From assembly GCA_018398805.1 (NCBI GenBank), contig JAGFBZ010001254.1, positions 310,001-374,000 on the forward strand: 64,000 nt of DNA. The letters are read 5' to 3'. This document shows, piece by piece, positions 38,187 to 51,821 of this stretch. The position numbers and the translations under genes are program-made. Numbering within the stretch: position 1 is the stretch's first letter; the number at the start of each line of letters is the position of its first letter. The notes beneath the pieces were generated by a model. That model ran no database searches, was not told the origin of the DNA, and saw nothing but the letters and a program-made list of their open reading frames with translations. The stretch comes from Hirundichthys speculiger (taxonomy: Eukaryota; Chordata; Actinopteri; Beloniformes; Exocoetidae).

Positions 38187-38375
38187 GTAATAGCATTTGT
38201 ATACCACAAGATTTCATCTTTATATTGATATCTTTTATCTTTCCTCCCATTGCGTCCAAGTCATTGCAGCTTTCATGATTTTTTATCACTCAAAAAGTAA
38301 AGAAGCCACATTTCAACATGAGTCAACGCTGCTGCCCAATGATACATTAATCTTTTCTGTCTCTGTGGTTTACAG

Positions 38376-38529
38376 GTGATGAGCGAGTTTGAGGCGTCTC
38401 CCGATGCATACTTTTACAGAATCCCAAACCTGGCTCGAAACAGACAGTACAGCATCTGGGTGGTGGCTGTGACAGCTGCAGGTCACGGCAACAACAGCGA
38501 AAAGATAACAGTGGAGCCTTTGTCCAAAG
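38376..38529 (+). CDS. dscam: dscam E18: FN4, C-terminal half
   Basis: [20 protein letters not shown], then [20 protein letters not shown] and [12 protein letters not shown]17+E18 total 288 nt. Acceptor TACAG; donor GTACAG. Phase 0 in, 1 out. Confidence 0.97.
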
Positions 38530-39142
38530 GTACAGTGTCATGTGGCAAGGTTTAGGAATGTAAGATTTAAAAGGGAACAAAGCCAACAGCACCACCCAGG
38601 TTTAAAAGAGCTGCTCCTTGGCGTGCACACCTGACGCAAATCGCGCTGATTGCTGCGAGTGAGGTGTTCAGGGGCAGTCGGACAGTGTCAAACACACATG
38701 CAACTCAAAAAAAAAATAATAATATGAATAAAACACTGTTCACATTAAACCCATGAAAACACATCAACCCATAAAAGCGACAAAATCACTGACTGTCCAC
38801 AAAAACTGACCCTGTCACAACAACTTCAAACTAAACTAGCTTAGTAATCTCCTAAAACCTTTGGTGTTGTTGTACAGATATCACCTCATTGTTTTTGTAG
38901 TGGACTTGAATGATTGCTTCAAAAGTCATAATTAAAAATCACAGAAATATTTATCGGGTGTGGCAGCAATTTAAGGACATAATGCACCAAGTACACCAGA
39001 CTGGACTGTACTGAAACCTGAATTTCCCCCTTGGGGGATCAATAAAGTATATTTGAATTTGAATTTCTGTGTATCTGTCTTGATAGATTTTGATGAATAC
39101 TTTTTGATCCCCTATAAGTTGCTGTTCTTTGTGTTTGTGCAG
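38530..39142. other. intron 18 (between E18 and E19)
   Basis: Intron of 613 bp. Carries a short retroelement-like tail at 39020-39060 close to E19. Otherwise unremarkable. Confidence 0.9.
39020..39060 (+). repeat. short LINE/SINE 3'-end-like fragment
   Basis: GAATTTCCCCCTTGGGGGATC, then AATAAAGTATATTTGAATTTG, resembles a common 3' terminus of fish non-LTR elements. It lies only 80 bp upstream of E19 and includes an AATAAA hexamer in sense orientation. Confidence 0.5.
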
Positions 39143-39260
39143 CTCCAGCCAGGATCCTGACATTCAATGGGACAGTCACCACTCCCTGGATGAAGGACAT
39201 TGTGTTACCGTGCAAAGCTGTTGGTGACCCTCCTCCCACCATCAAGTGGCTGAAGGGAAA
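39143..39260 (+). CDS. dscam: dscam E19: Ig10, N-terminal part
   Basis: [20 protein letters not shown], then [19 protein letters not shown], with the first Cys and core Trp of the Ig domain that sits between FN4 and FN5, a hallmark of the DSCAM family. Phase 1 in, phase 2 out; donor GTAAGT, acceptor TGCAG. The intron to E20 is only 79 bp. Confidence 0.97.
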
Positions 39261-39339
39261 GTAAGTCACAGACAGTCATGCAGTACAGTATGAACATGAC
39301 CCAAACCCAGGAAAATGCAAGTTTCCTCTCTTTCTTCAG

Positions 39340-39506
39340 CACCAACGGAACACCTACACCTGTCATGGTGGATGGTCGTCGTAGTGTCCATGGCAACGGC
39401 AGCTTCATCATCCGCACAGTGAAAGCAGAGGATTCTGGGAACTACAGCTGTGTAGCCAGCAACAACTGGGGGTCAGATGAGATCACACTCAACCTGCAGG
39501 TCCAAG
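39340..39506 (+). CDS. dscam: dscam E20: Ig10, C-terminal part
   Basis: [20 protein letters not shown], then [35 protein letters not shown]. Contains the second core Cys. The exon must end with phase 1 G at 39506 to join E21; the following bases are GCAAGT, a GC donor rather than GT. Using the GT at 39510 would shift E21 out of frame. E19+E20 total 285 nt, a symmetric Ig10 cassette. Confidence 0.96.
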
Positions 39507-39963
39507 GCAAGTAGTCAGTGTTAGTGATAGTTCTGTGATCACATGTTCTCACTGAAAAGTCTAAAAGTGTTGCACTCTGTTAAAGCCTTAATATTGGACA
39601 AGATGACAAATGCAGAACTCTGGGGAAAATGAAGCAAGGTTAATTTCAAACTGATAGCAGAAGTCCAAAGTTGAAATGCACTCCAACCAATGAGGCCTAT
39701 GCAGAAGTGGCCTTGAAATGCCTGCTGAGCATGACACATCACACTCATAGTTGCATGGTGCCATGAGTGCAGCAAAAAAAAAAAAGAGTGTGACACCCCT
39801 GTTTTAAATGAAAGTTCCAGTAAACTTGGATCATCCGTTGGGCAAACAGAAGTTTTGTTCCCTGTTTTCTCTATGTACTACACCCCAAAAAATTAAAACA
39901 TTGTGTGGCATAAAGTATAGCCCTCATGTTTAAAGACGGTTTTGTTCATCCTGCTGTCCACAG
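39507..39963 (+). other. intron 20, GC-AG type
   Basis: The donor context is CAAG followed by GCAAGT, an otherwise excellent consensus, which is the usual form of GC-AG introns. Acceptor CCACAG at 39958-39963. The intron body holds nothing recognised. Confidence 0.9.
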
Positions 39964-40062
39964 TTCCTCCTGACCAGCCACGACTCACAGTTACCAAGAC
40001 TACCACCACATCAATCACATTGTCATGGATACCTGGAGACAATGGAGGGAGCTCCATCAGAG
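39964..40062 (+). CDS. dscam: dscam E21: FN5, N-terminal part
   Basis: [20 protein letters not shown], then [13 protein letters not shown]. 99 nt, phase 1-1, donor GTGAGG. Human DSCAM has the same [16 protein letters not shown] junction across E21/E22. Confidence 0.97.
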
Positions 40063-42254
<2,192 letters not shown>

Positions 42255-42545
42255 AACCCCAATTTGCCAAAGAACATGAACTGTTCACCAGCATCAACTC
42301 CACCAGGGCCAGGCTCAACCTGGCTGGCTGGAACAACGGTGGCTGTCCGATCACCTCCTTCATACTGGAGTACCGGGCGGTGGACTCAGCCACCTGGACC
42401 ACAGCCCAGCGCACATCACTTACCAAGAGCTACATCCTGTATGACTTGCAAGAGGCAACCTGGTACGAACTGCAGATGAAGGTCACTAACAGCGCCGGCT
42501 CGGCAGAGAAGAGGATCACCTTCGCTACGCTCAACGCTGACGGAA
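42255..42545 (+). CDS. dscam: dscam E23: FN6
   Basis: Single-exon FN domain (291 nt): [20 protein letters not shown], then [20 protein letters not shown] and [20 protein letters not shown]. The human protein, from memory, reads VCNSAGC where this has VTNSAGS, so two cysteines are missing together. Acceptor TCAG, donor GTGAGT. Phase 1-1. Confidence 0.97.
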
Positions 42546-44784
42546 GTGAGTTGGAAGTAAAAAGCTGTACAGATATATGGATGAACATGCCGTACAAATA
42601 TAAGTTTGAACTTGGAGTTACTTTTAAAAATTTAAATAAAAAAAGGAAAGCAGGGGCAACAGTTATTTTAGCATGGCAGATAAAAGGATCTTTAATATCA
42701 TGAGACAGGTTTACCTGCTATGAAGTCTGGAATTAGACAAAATTTACCTTGTGGTTTTGTGTCTGAGGTTTAAATTATTTTCACTCAACCAAAGACTGTA
42801 AGAACTGTGTCTTATTCTTCTTTTACCAGTGATGAGAATGGCATTTATTTAGGGTTTGTTGAGGCAGCACTTTTCAAGCAGTTTGAAAAAAGCTGCCCAA
42901 AATCTAGAAATGTACACAGAGATGTGTCCAGTATGTAGTCAGGAAATAAGTGTTACATGACAGGCTACCACTACGTAGATTGTTCTCCTTCTTTCAAGTC
43001 ACAATATCACATCTATGCACCCAGTTTGAACTTATTGGGGACCTTGTGGTTTAAGTCATTGTATTACATCCAGTGGTTTGTCTGCTCAAGTATATACTAC
43101 AGTGTGACACTTCTCATAGGCGCAAAGAGCAGCTATGATTATTTTGTGCTATATTTTGACATCATCCATTGAGATCACGTTTACAGCATCTGCAGGTACA
43201 TTAAGAGGAAGGCTCTTAAAAAGCCAAGCAGCTAATACAACACATTTGTTTACCGTTAACTGTGGAACAGATAAGAACTGAAAGTGGCCAACTAGAGTGA
43301 CCTGCTTTGTTAAAGTATGAGAGGGTTTGCTATTAACTCTGGTGCTGCTAACAAGACTAGTGTTGGTCCGTGGCATAGCGCTCAGCACTTCTGCCAAGAG
43401 TCATTCCTTAAACTAACTGAGAGATATTTAGCTGACTCAGGTTCAGCTGAGTTAAAAAAAAAAAAAAAAAAAAGGGGGTGACTTTCAGATTCTCTGTCAC
43501 TTTACTTGTATTAAGGACCACAGTTTCTGTCACAGAAAGGTTTGTGAGAAAGAATAGGAGCTGGTGAACGGTCTAACTCTTCACTCATGTCCTCTGGAGA
43601 GTTTTGCTGAAATGCATGAGCTGCCAGTTAGTTAGTCATGACTCCACACTTGTGTGTGGAGGTGGGAAGTGTGTCGATGCTGTTGTCAGTTTGACAGTGA
43701 GTCGGTGGCTCAGCTGCTGAGGCTAGCACAGTCTCAGGGGTTTTCTACAAACCTGGCTCCAAACCTTTATCAACAATTTCTACTGCGACCCCTGAGACAG
43801 CTTTACTTTTAACTTAAAAATTAAGAGGCCATGAAGCGTTGGGAAACTTTCACCAGTTTTAAGACAGACATTCATCTACTGTGAATAATTAAACTATATC
43901 AATAAATCATTTGTTTTTTCATTGGTTATCCAACAAGTCAAAGTTCTTACTCAAGTCCAGGAAACTTCTGACTTCAGAGTTGCCTTTAAAAGTGAATGTG
44001 TCTCAGCTCAGTTGTTATGCCGTGTGTCGGTACCGTTCACTGATCAACCCTCTGTGCTCTCTGATAGGATCCAGGCTGCTGCAGCCCCGTTCAGAAAACT
44101 ATATTTAACAAGACTGTAAATATAAAACCTAATTACAAGTATAATAATGAGCATACATATATTAAAGTTCCTTTTTATACGCTTATAGAAAGCTTCCACA
44201 TGGAAACTCAGTCATCAAAGTTTTTTGCTTCATAACACATTATTTGACATGTTTACATGTTTTCGTCCAAATAATATTTAGCATTTTCACGCACAACCCT
44301 TTTAAAGTGGGACTGGTATGACTTCAGACATCAGACCACTGATGCTGCCGTCACTCATCTGACTTGTTGTTGTGTGTAGGCGCACGCTGATTGGGTGCTG
44401 AGCTGCCTCTGTTTTGTCTCTTTGAATTACTAAACGGGGACAGTGGTGGCTTAATGTGGACTTCTTTTTTGCGCTGATAAGGTGCAACCGCTGTGTGAAA
44501 GGGGGTTTCGACAGTTGCATAAAATATAATCCTCTTCTCGGCCGCGCTTGAAGGAAAACATCAACAACTGGCATTTTGGCATTCAGGATTACACTATTGG
44601 GTGTTGCATAAAATCGCGGTGTGGTTTTAAAAAAGTGATTTGCATAAGCGGCAGCAAAAATTAACATAAAGAAGGGGGTGTTGATAAGCATCTAACAAAT
44701 AGATTGAAGAGCAGCAGTAACAATCCTTATCATTCCCAAAACAAAATACCCAGAAAGTGTCTAAATCTGTTCATTTCTTCTAAG
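42546..44784. other. intron 23 (between E23 and E24)
   Basis: Intron of 2,239 bp. Contains an A-run (43454-43473). A 390-nt minus-strand open frame (44302-44691) has no domain resemblance; an ATTTGCAT octamer lies at about 44637-44644. No exon identified. Confidence 0.85.
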
Positions 44785-44961
44785 GTACCATCCCTCCCCT
44801 GCTGAAAACAGGAGATCCCATCTCGGACAACATGTCGGGCAGCGGAGGTCTGAAGATGGTGGTGACCATCACCTCTGTTCTTGTGGTAGCCGTGCTGGTT
44901 TTTATTATGCTCATGGTGCTAAAGAGAAGAAGGAGAGAGCAGAGGCTCAAGAGGCTCAGAG
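44785..44961 (+). CDS. dscam: dscam E24: juxtamembrane linker and transmembrane helix
   Basis: STIPPLLKTGDPISDNMSGS, then GGLKMVVTITSVLVVAVLVF, IMLMVL and KRRRREQRLKRLR. A roughly 22-residue hydrophobic helix followed by a basic stop-transfer stretch, giving a type I membrane topology. The extracellular linker (DPISDNMSGSGG) differs from the mammalian one. Acceptor TAAG; donor GTGGGC is weak. Phase 1-1. Confidence 0.96.
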
Positions 44962-45401
44962 GTGGGCTCCAAACTAAATTCAGTTATTATGTTTTATATG
45001 AGATACATTTTATTATGTGATAGATAAAAGGAAGGGCGTAGCTTCTTTAGCTCTGAAGAGCATTTGCATATTATTGAAAGAAATATTTTGTGTCTAAAAG
45101 TTCTTAGCAACGCACCAATAAAAACGAATAAAACATACAATAAAAAAGATGCAATCAATTAAAATCTTTTGATGCTCAAGTGTTTTTGAGCCAGGAAAAA
45201 CCAAGGCTAAAGTGGACATCTGTGACTGAGAAATGTTGGTAGTTTTCTCAGTTTTTTTTTTTCTCTACAACTCCTTCAGAGCAGATAAGCTGTCTTTTTG
45301 TTAGAAGGATTGTCAGTGCTTATAGACTATTTCCACTGTTGTAGCTTTTCAACCGGGACAGGAACATTATGGTATTAATTACCTCTTTGCTGACTTTACA
45401 G
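44962..45401. other. intron 24 (between E24 and E25)
   Basis: Intron of 440 bp, weak GTGGGC donor, TTTACAG acceptor. Nothing recognised. Confidence 0.9.
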
Positions 45402-45432
45402 ATGCCAAAAGCCTGGCAGAAATGCTGATGAG
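45402..45432 (+). CDS. dscam: dscam E25: 31-nt microexon
   Basis: Encodes DAKSLAEMLM, with a split Ser codon completed by E26. Too short for ordinary open-frame detection; recognised from the conserved RLRDAKSLAEMLMSKN junction. Acceptor TTTACAG, donor GTATGT. Phase 1 in, 2 out, so skipping it alone would shift the frame. Confidence 0.95.
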
Positions 45433-45642
45433 GTATGTGCTCTTTATTTGAATTTGTGCATGGTCCTATCCTTTTAGCCAGAACATAAATCAGAAGGTGA
45501 CTTAGAGTTACAGTGCCTGCCAGTAAATATCAAATAAATTCAGCTATGCCGCCCCCTTTTGCCTTCATGCAGCCTCTTATCAATTTATGTAGAACTGACT
45601 TTGCTTTTCTGAAACACACTGCTAGGTAACAGCTGAAAATGA

Positions 45643-46016
<374 letters not shown>

Positions 46017-47049
46017 GTGAGTCCCACCACCGTCAGTGCTCAATATTTATTTCCTTTATCACTAATAATGCTGATATTGATTGTCCTGTGTTGCTAAAAA
46101 ATAACGTAACTGTGTTGTGAATGATTTTATTTGTTTGTTCTGCAGCTGGGAATCCCACATACACACAAAAAAGACACACGCCGGTGAAAACATTTCATTC
46201 GTCTGAATTATATGCAAGGCAAATAGCTTTTCGACTCCGCTTTTCTTAAACTGTAAATGGCTCTCTTGCAGAGTGTGAGCCGCCTTTCAGCGGTGAGATT
46301 ACAAAGACAGAGCAGCCGTGCTGCAGAGCGGCTGCTGGCTTTCTGGTGTTTAAGCTCCACTGAAGCCGAACTGATGAAGAGTAGTGATCTCCCTGTCTCT
46401 ACTTGACACGATCTCATCTGAAAGCCTGATACAGCTGCGTTGCAATTGGACGTGTGCGCGCATGCAGACATGGACACACACACTTAGTGGTGTGCTCAAA
46501 TGATTTTGCTCAGAAAAATGATCAATACAGATTTAGATTTATTTTTAGCATGCTAATATCAGCTCAGTGATCATTACCAGGAAGAGAAACGTGGCTATTT
46601 TCACTAATTTACTTTGTAGGTGTAGCATCTATCACCAGAATATGATGCAAACATTTCTAAAATACACCTAAAAAATGTCCATCTGTTTGAATGCACATTT
46701 ACATAGACAAACACAAGCTCAAGCCCAACATTCATCATAGTTGAACACAAACTGACACATAAGTTGTGGATCATATGATTAGTTCATTAATCTGATCACT
46801 GTTCTGTAAACTCAGATTGCTGAATCAGGTTTTTTTTTTGTTTCCTTGTCATTGACCTACAACATTCATCAGTTCATCCTTCCATCCTTGCTGACTAAAT
46901 TACCGACTGACCTCCTACAATTACCAGCACCATTCCTTCCTGTCCTGATCCAGACTGGGCCCTTTTTAAAGGTCTTATTGAGCTTTGGTTCAGCAGTGCT
47001 TGGAACAGCATATGCCTGTCTCAGTCAGGCCAAATATAAAACCACTTTT

Positions 47050-47089
<40 letters not shown>

Positions 47090-47092
47090 TTA
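47050..47092. repeat. (TA)n microsatellite
   Basis: TA repeat with one CA interruption, followed by a T-run to about 47109. Confidence 0.9.
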
Positions 47093-47350
47093 TTTTTTTT
47101 TTTTTTTTTCATTTCATTTAATTGATTCATTCCAGACATGTCAAAACAATCTTTTAAACCATGACAATTTTAACTCTATCATGAATCTATATCTGAAAAT
47201 AAATAAATAAATGCATAAATCAATATACTCAGACACATGTGCATAACCCATAATTTTGAAACATATAGAACCTCTCGTAAATAAATCAAAATAATAAATG
47301 GACATGTTTCCCCCCCAAAAAAATGTATACCCACTGTATACACACCTATC

Positions 47351-47374
47351 TTTCTCTCTCTCCCTCTCTCTCTC

Positions 47375-47441
<67 letters not shown>
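47351..47441. repeat. compound (TC)n(TA)n microsatellite
   Basis: A TC/CT-rich stretch at 47351-47375 passes into about 62 bp of pure TA. Likely polymorphic and hard to assemble. Confidence 0.9.
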
Positions 47442-47443
<2 letters not shown>

Positions 47444-47898
47444 TACACACACCACATATGCCCACACAATATGCATAACACATATACCTGGTTTAACATG
47501 TCTGAAAAAGTGTCCCTGTAGGCTCAGAGGTTTTCCTATCTTTATTGATGTCATGTGTGGAAATATGATTTATTTTTTTTTTTGAATTGATGTCTTTGTG
47601 ACCTATAAAATCCAGTCTTTATAAAACTGTTAAAACATAGATATCAGAGACTACAGTTTATACATTACGTTGGGACACATTTGCTCTCAGCATTGTCTAA
47701 TGATTGGTATTTCTGAAACTGCCACGGTTCAGGTTATAAAGTGGGCTGTTCATCAAAAGTAAGGTCCCCAGCCAATTTCCAACCTTTATGTTGTCTTTGT
47801 GGAGTGCTGCGAACATTTATATGTGCTGTATAAGTGCTGAACTTGTACTAAGCTGTTTGTTCATTGACAGACTAATATCGTATAAATATCCTGATCAG

Positions 47899-48099
47899 AT
47901 CCCACTGCCAGACGCACTGCCAAAGCTGGTCCTGCCGCAGCACGGAGCCGCTACGCCAGCCAGTGGACTCTGAACCGGCCACATCCCACCAGCTCCTCAC
48001 ACACCCTGACCACCGACTGGAGACTCCCCACTCCACGTGCCACTGGATCTGTAGATAAAGAGAGCGACAGCTACAGCGTCAGCCCCTCACAGGATACAG
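47899..48099 (+). CDS. dscam: dscam E28: cytoplasmic tail
   Basis: [20 protein letters not shown], then [40 protein letters not shown] and VSPSQDT. Matches human DSCAM tail nearly throughout ([26 protein letters not shown]). The acceptor CCTGATCAG has few pyrimidines upstream. Donor GTAGAG. Phase 1-1. Confidence 0.95.
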
Positions 48100-48860
<761 letters not shown>

Positions 48861-49596
48861 TAGAGGCCAAGGTGTCGAAGTATTTATCAGCATTTTTTTT
48901 TAGTAACTCAGACTATATGGTGTGGCAGGAAAAAATACATATAGATATGGGTTTTTTAATAATCAGTTATGATTTTCATATCTAAGCAGAATAATCTGCA
49001 TAGTTTATGGTAGTGTTGCTCCTGGAAGAACCTGAACCTCCAAGGACTTGTCATGTTTTTGAAATCCAAAAAGAGAGTCACATAAGAAAATAAAAGCATC
49101 CGAATTAGGTTCAGTATATAATAAATGATTTGAACTGAAAACATAGGACTTTAACTGGAAAAAAAAATTTTTTTTCATTATCTTTAACCTGTTCTCTCAT
49201 TTAGCCACAGTGTATTTTATGAAGAAAGAAAGACACTACACACCAGGAGCAGTTCGGTGACAGCCTATCTGTAGAAACCTTATTTCACCCTCACCTTTTT
49301 ATTTTTCATGGCACACTACAGAGCAGTGGAGGTTCAGCAGTTTACAGAGGCAGGCCATGTATTAAATCATGTTCAGCTCTATATACTGGGGTGCATCCCA
49401 TTAGTCATCAGAGTTATGAAACGTATATATTCATTAAACCATTACACAGTATATTCAAAGTATTTTCTAAGCTTCTGTCAGAGTATCTCCCTGTTTATCT
49501 GCAACTTTCAGACCCTTAACAGAGTAACTGTTTTTCACGTGTTTTCAGTATGTATTAGTAGATGCATTTTTCCTACAGCACCCCAGGTAATGTTTT

Positions 49597-49673
49597 ATGT
49601 AAGAAATATATAGTTAAAATAAATGGAAGATATGGAGTATCTTTCGTTTATTTTAACTATATATTTCTTACAT
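49597..49673. ncRNA. candidate hairpin, 36-bp stem and 5-nt loop
   Basis: Arm 49597-49632 (starting ATGTAAGAAATATATAG) pairs with 49638-49673 across the loop TGGAG. In RNA read from the + strand, the only two departures from Watson-Crick pairing are G-U wobbles. It is AT-rich. It could be a miRNA-type precursor transcribed with dscam, or a small palindromic repeat; the sequence alone cannot tell. Confidence 0.4.
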
Positions 49674-51447
49674 TAAAGAATGTCATTATTCTTATTTTGA
49701 AGGTGCATGAAGGCTTTGTCTTAAAATCTCTTCATTGCTGTAAATCTGCTTACATGTTGTAGTCTTACCTTACTTGACCCTCTGCTCCTCCAGGTAACAG
49801 CAGATCAGTTACCAGATCTGGCAGAGCACACTGACAGGCTGCTGACCACACACAATGCACAGACATCCAAACAGAGTCAACTCTCTCCCTGACACGTGTA
49901 CCCAGCTCATCCATCAGCGCTTCAGCTGTCATGTTATACTGTGTCTGGGGCCGCTGATAATTAGCAATGTTGGAGGTGACCTGTCTGAGGAGCACAAATG
50001 TGGGTCTTTGTGCGCTCACAAGGGTGAACCGTCCCAGAATCCTCGGTTTGACCAGACAGGAGATGAGGCCATCAGATCTGCTTCTTGAGTTTCAGGTCCA
50101 TTATGTTTTGCACAGAACGGCAGACTTGTGTCACCCTTCTGTCAGGGAGAGAGGGCACCTAAAGGCTATCTGTCAACCCAATCTGAAGCTTTTGTCACTC
50201 AGTACAATAGAGCACTTTGCTGCCACTGTAGAGACCTTTCACTGTAATATCAGCCTCTTGGACTCTTAGACAGGCTGGTGTGGCAGCACCTTAGTGTCAC
50301 TTACACCGGTTTAAACATTGTAGGTATAAGAATCAAGCAGTGTTATCTGTACAATTTTATTGTGTAATGAGCTTTCTTAGAGCACTGGGCAGCAGGGGGA
50401 TGATGTGTAGACTTCTTGTATTGTGTTAAATCTTATGGGTTTCAACTGAATGCTGTTATTGGACGGTAAGATGTATGCGTGGAGTAAAATTTACTCATTT
50501 GTTTAGTCAAAGGGCTTAAAGGAAAATAAGTTTTAATCAATCATTCCCAGAACTAAAATCATTCATCTTCTGTTGTTTACTTTACACTGGAATGAGACCA
50601 AAAGCATTATCATGTTTGTGTCTAAACAAATCACACCTTGCCATGCATTTATTATGCATGGTTGATCAATCCTGTACATCATTAGACTACAAACACCTCC
50701 TGCTCTATAAAACAAGCAGTTCTCTCACACAAATTGTCTGCTTTCCTACATTTCCAGTTAAGATTAGCCCTTTGACCTGGCCATTTCGAAACAGAAACTT
50801 TATTCTTCCTAAAGTATTCTTTGGTAGGGCAACTTTTGGACTGTACTTTTGTTAGGATTACTGTCCCCCTGCATGATTCTTCTTCTGTAATTATTTAGTT
50901 CATTTTAATTTAGAATTAATTGATATAATTTAGAATCCAATGTTCCATCAATGGTTTCAAGCAATTGTGGATCATTTGCAACAAAACAGGCCTAAACCAT
51001 GATAGTACCAGTTTAACAATTAGATAGAATATAGTGTTTGCTTTTTTTAAATTGGTGATGTTCATATGAAACCAGTCAAACAAATTTGTTACTTCATGGC
51101 CAAAAGCATGTGGAAGCCAGGACTGTATATCCATAAATCTGTTGTTGAAAATCTCTTTTAAAACTAATGGTGCTGATATCATGTTCAGGAATTTAGAAGC
51201 TGGCTTTAAGGTTTTTTTTCTCAATTTATGGTTAGAGCTTCAGTGAAGTCTGCCACTGACGTTGAGTAATGGTCCTTGTTTGTCACTTATTGAACACACT
51301 TCTGCCTCTCAATAGACCATCCCAGCAGATGTTTTGACTCACTCCAGGAAAAGCACAGGTTGCTAATGAATGAATTAATTTAGTTAAGTGTCCCGGGGAG
51401 CCATGACACTGAAGCAACACTTCACAGTACAACCATCCTTCAAGTAG

Positions 51448-51821
51448 CCCATCAATCCATCCATCATCTATGCCCGCTTAACCCTCTGCAGGGTCACAGG
51501 GATCTGCTGGAGTCTATCCCAGCTCTCTATGGGAAAAAGGCAGGGGTACACCCTGGACAGGTCTCCAGTCAATCACAGGGCCACATGTAGACAAACAACC
51601 ACACACACTCACAATCACATCCTACAGGCAATTTAGAACCACCAAGTAACCTGACATGCATGTCTTTGGACTGTGGGAGGAAGCCGGAGTACCTGGAGGA
51701 AACCCACACATGCATGGGGAGAACATGCAAACTCCACACAGAAAGGCCCCTGCTGAGGTTCAAACCAGGAACCTTCTTGCTATGAGGCAACAGTGCTGAC
51801 CACTAAGCCACCGTGCTGCCG
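51448..51821 (-). mobile_element. full-length tRNA-headed SINE with 9-bp target duplication
   Basis: Read on the minus strand it starts GGCAGCACGGTGGCTTAGTG (box A-like GGCTTAGTGG) and has a box B-like GGTTTGAACC. It continues through CTGTGTGGAGTTTGCATG and ends in ATGATGGATGGATTGATG. Perfect 9-bp duplications TTCAAGTAG occur at 51439-51447 and 51822-51830. The structure resembles teleost V-SINE/AFC-type elements; the exact family name is not certain. Confidence 0.85.

Larger units (their letters stand above)
46017..47898. other. intron 27 (between E27 and E28)
   Basis: Intron of 1,882 bp. It holds two TA-rich microsatellites and, near its 5' end, a strong unused-looking acceptor (CTGCAG at 46140-46145) followed by 33 in-frame codons to a stop at 46247-46249. 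The acceptor actually used for E28 has a poor pyrimidine tract. Confidence 0.85.
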
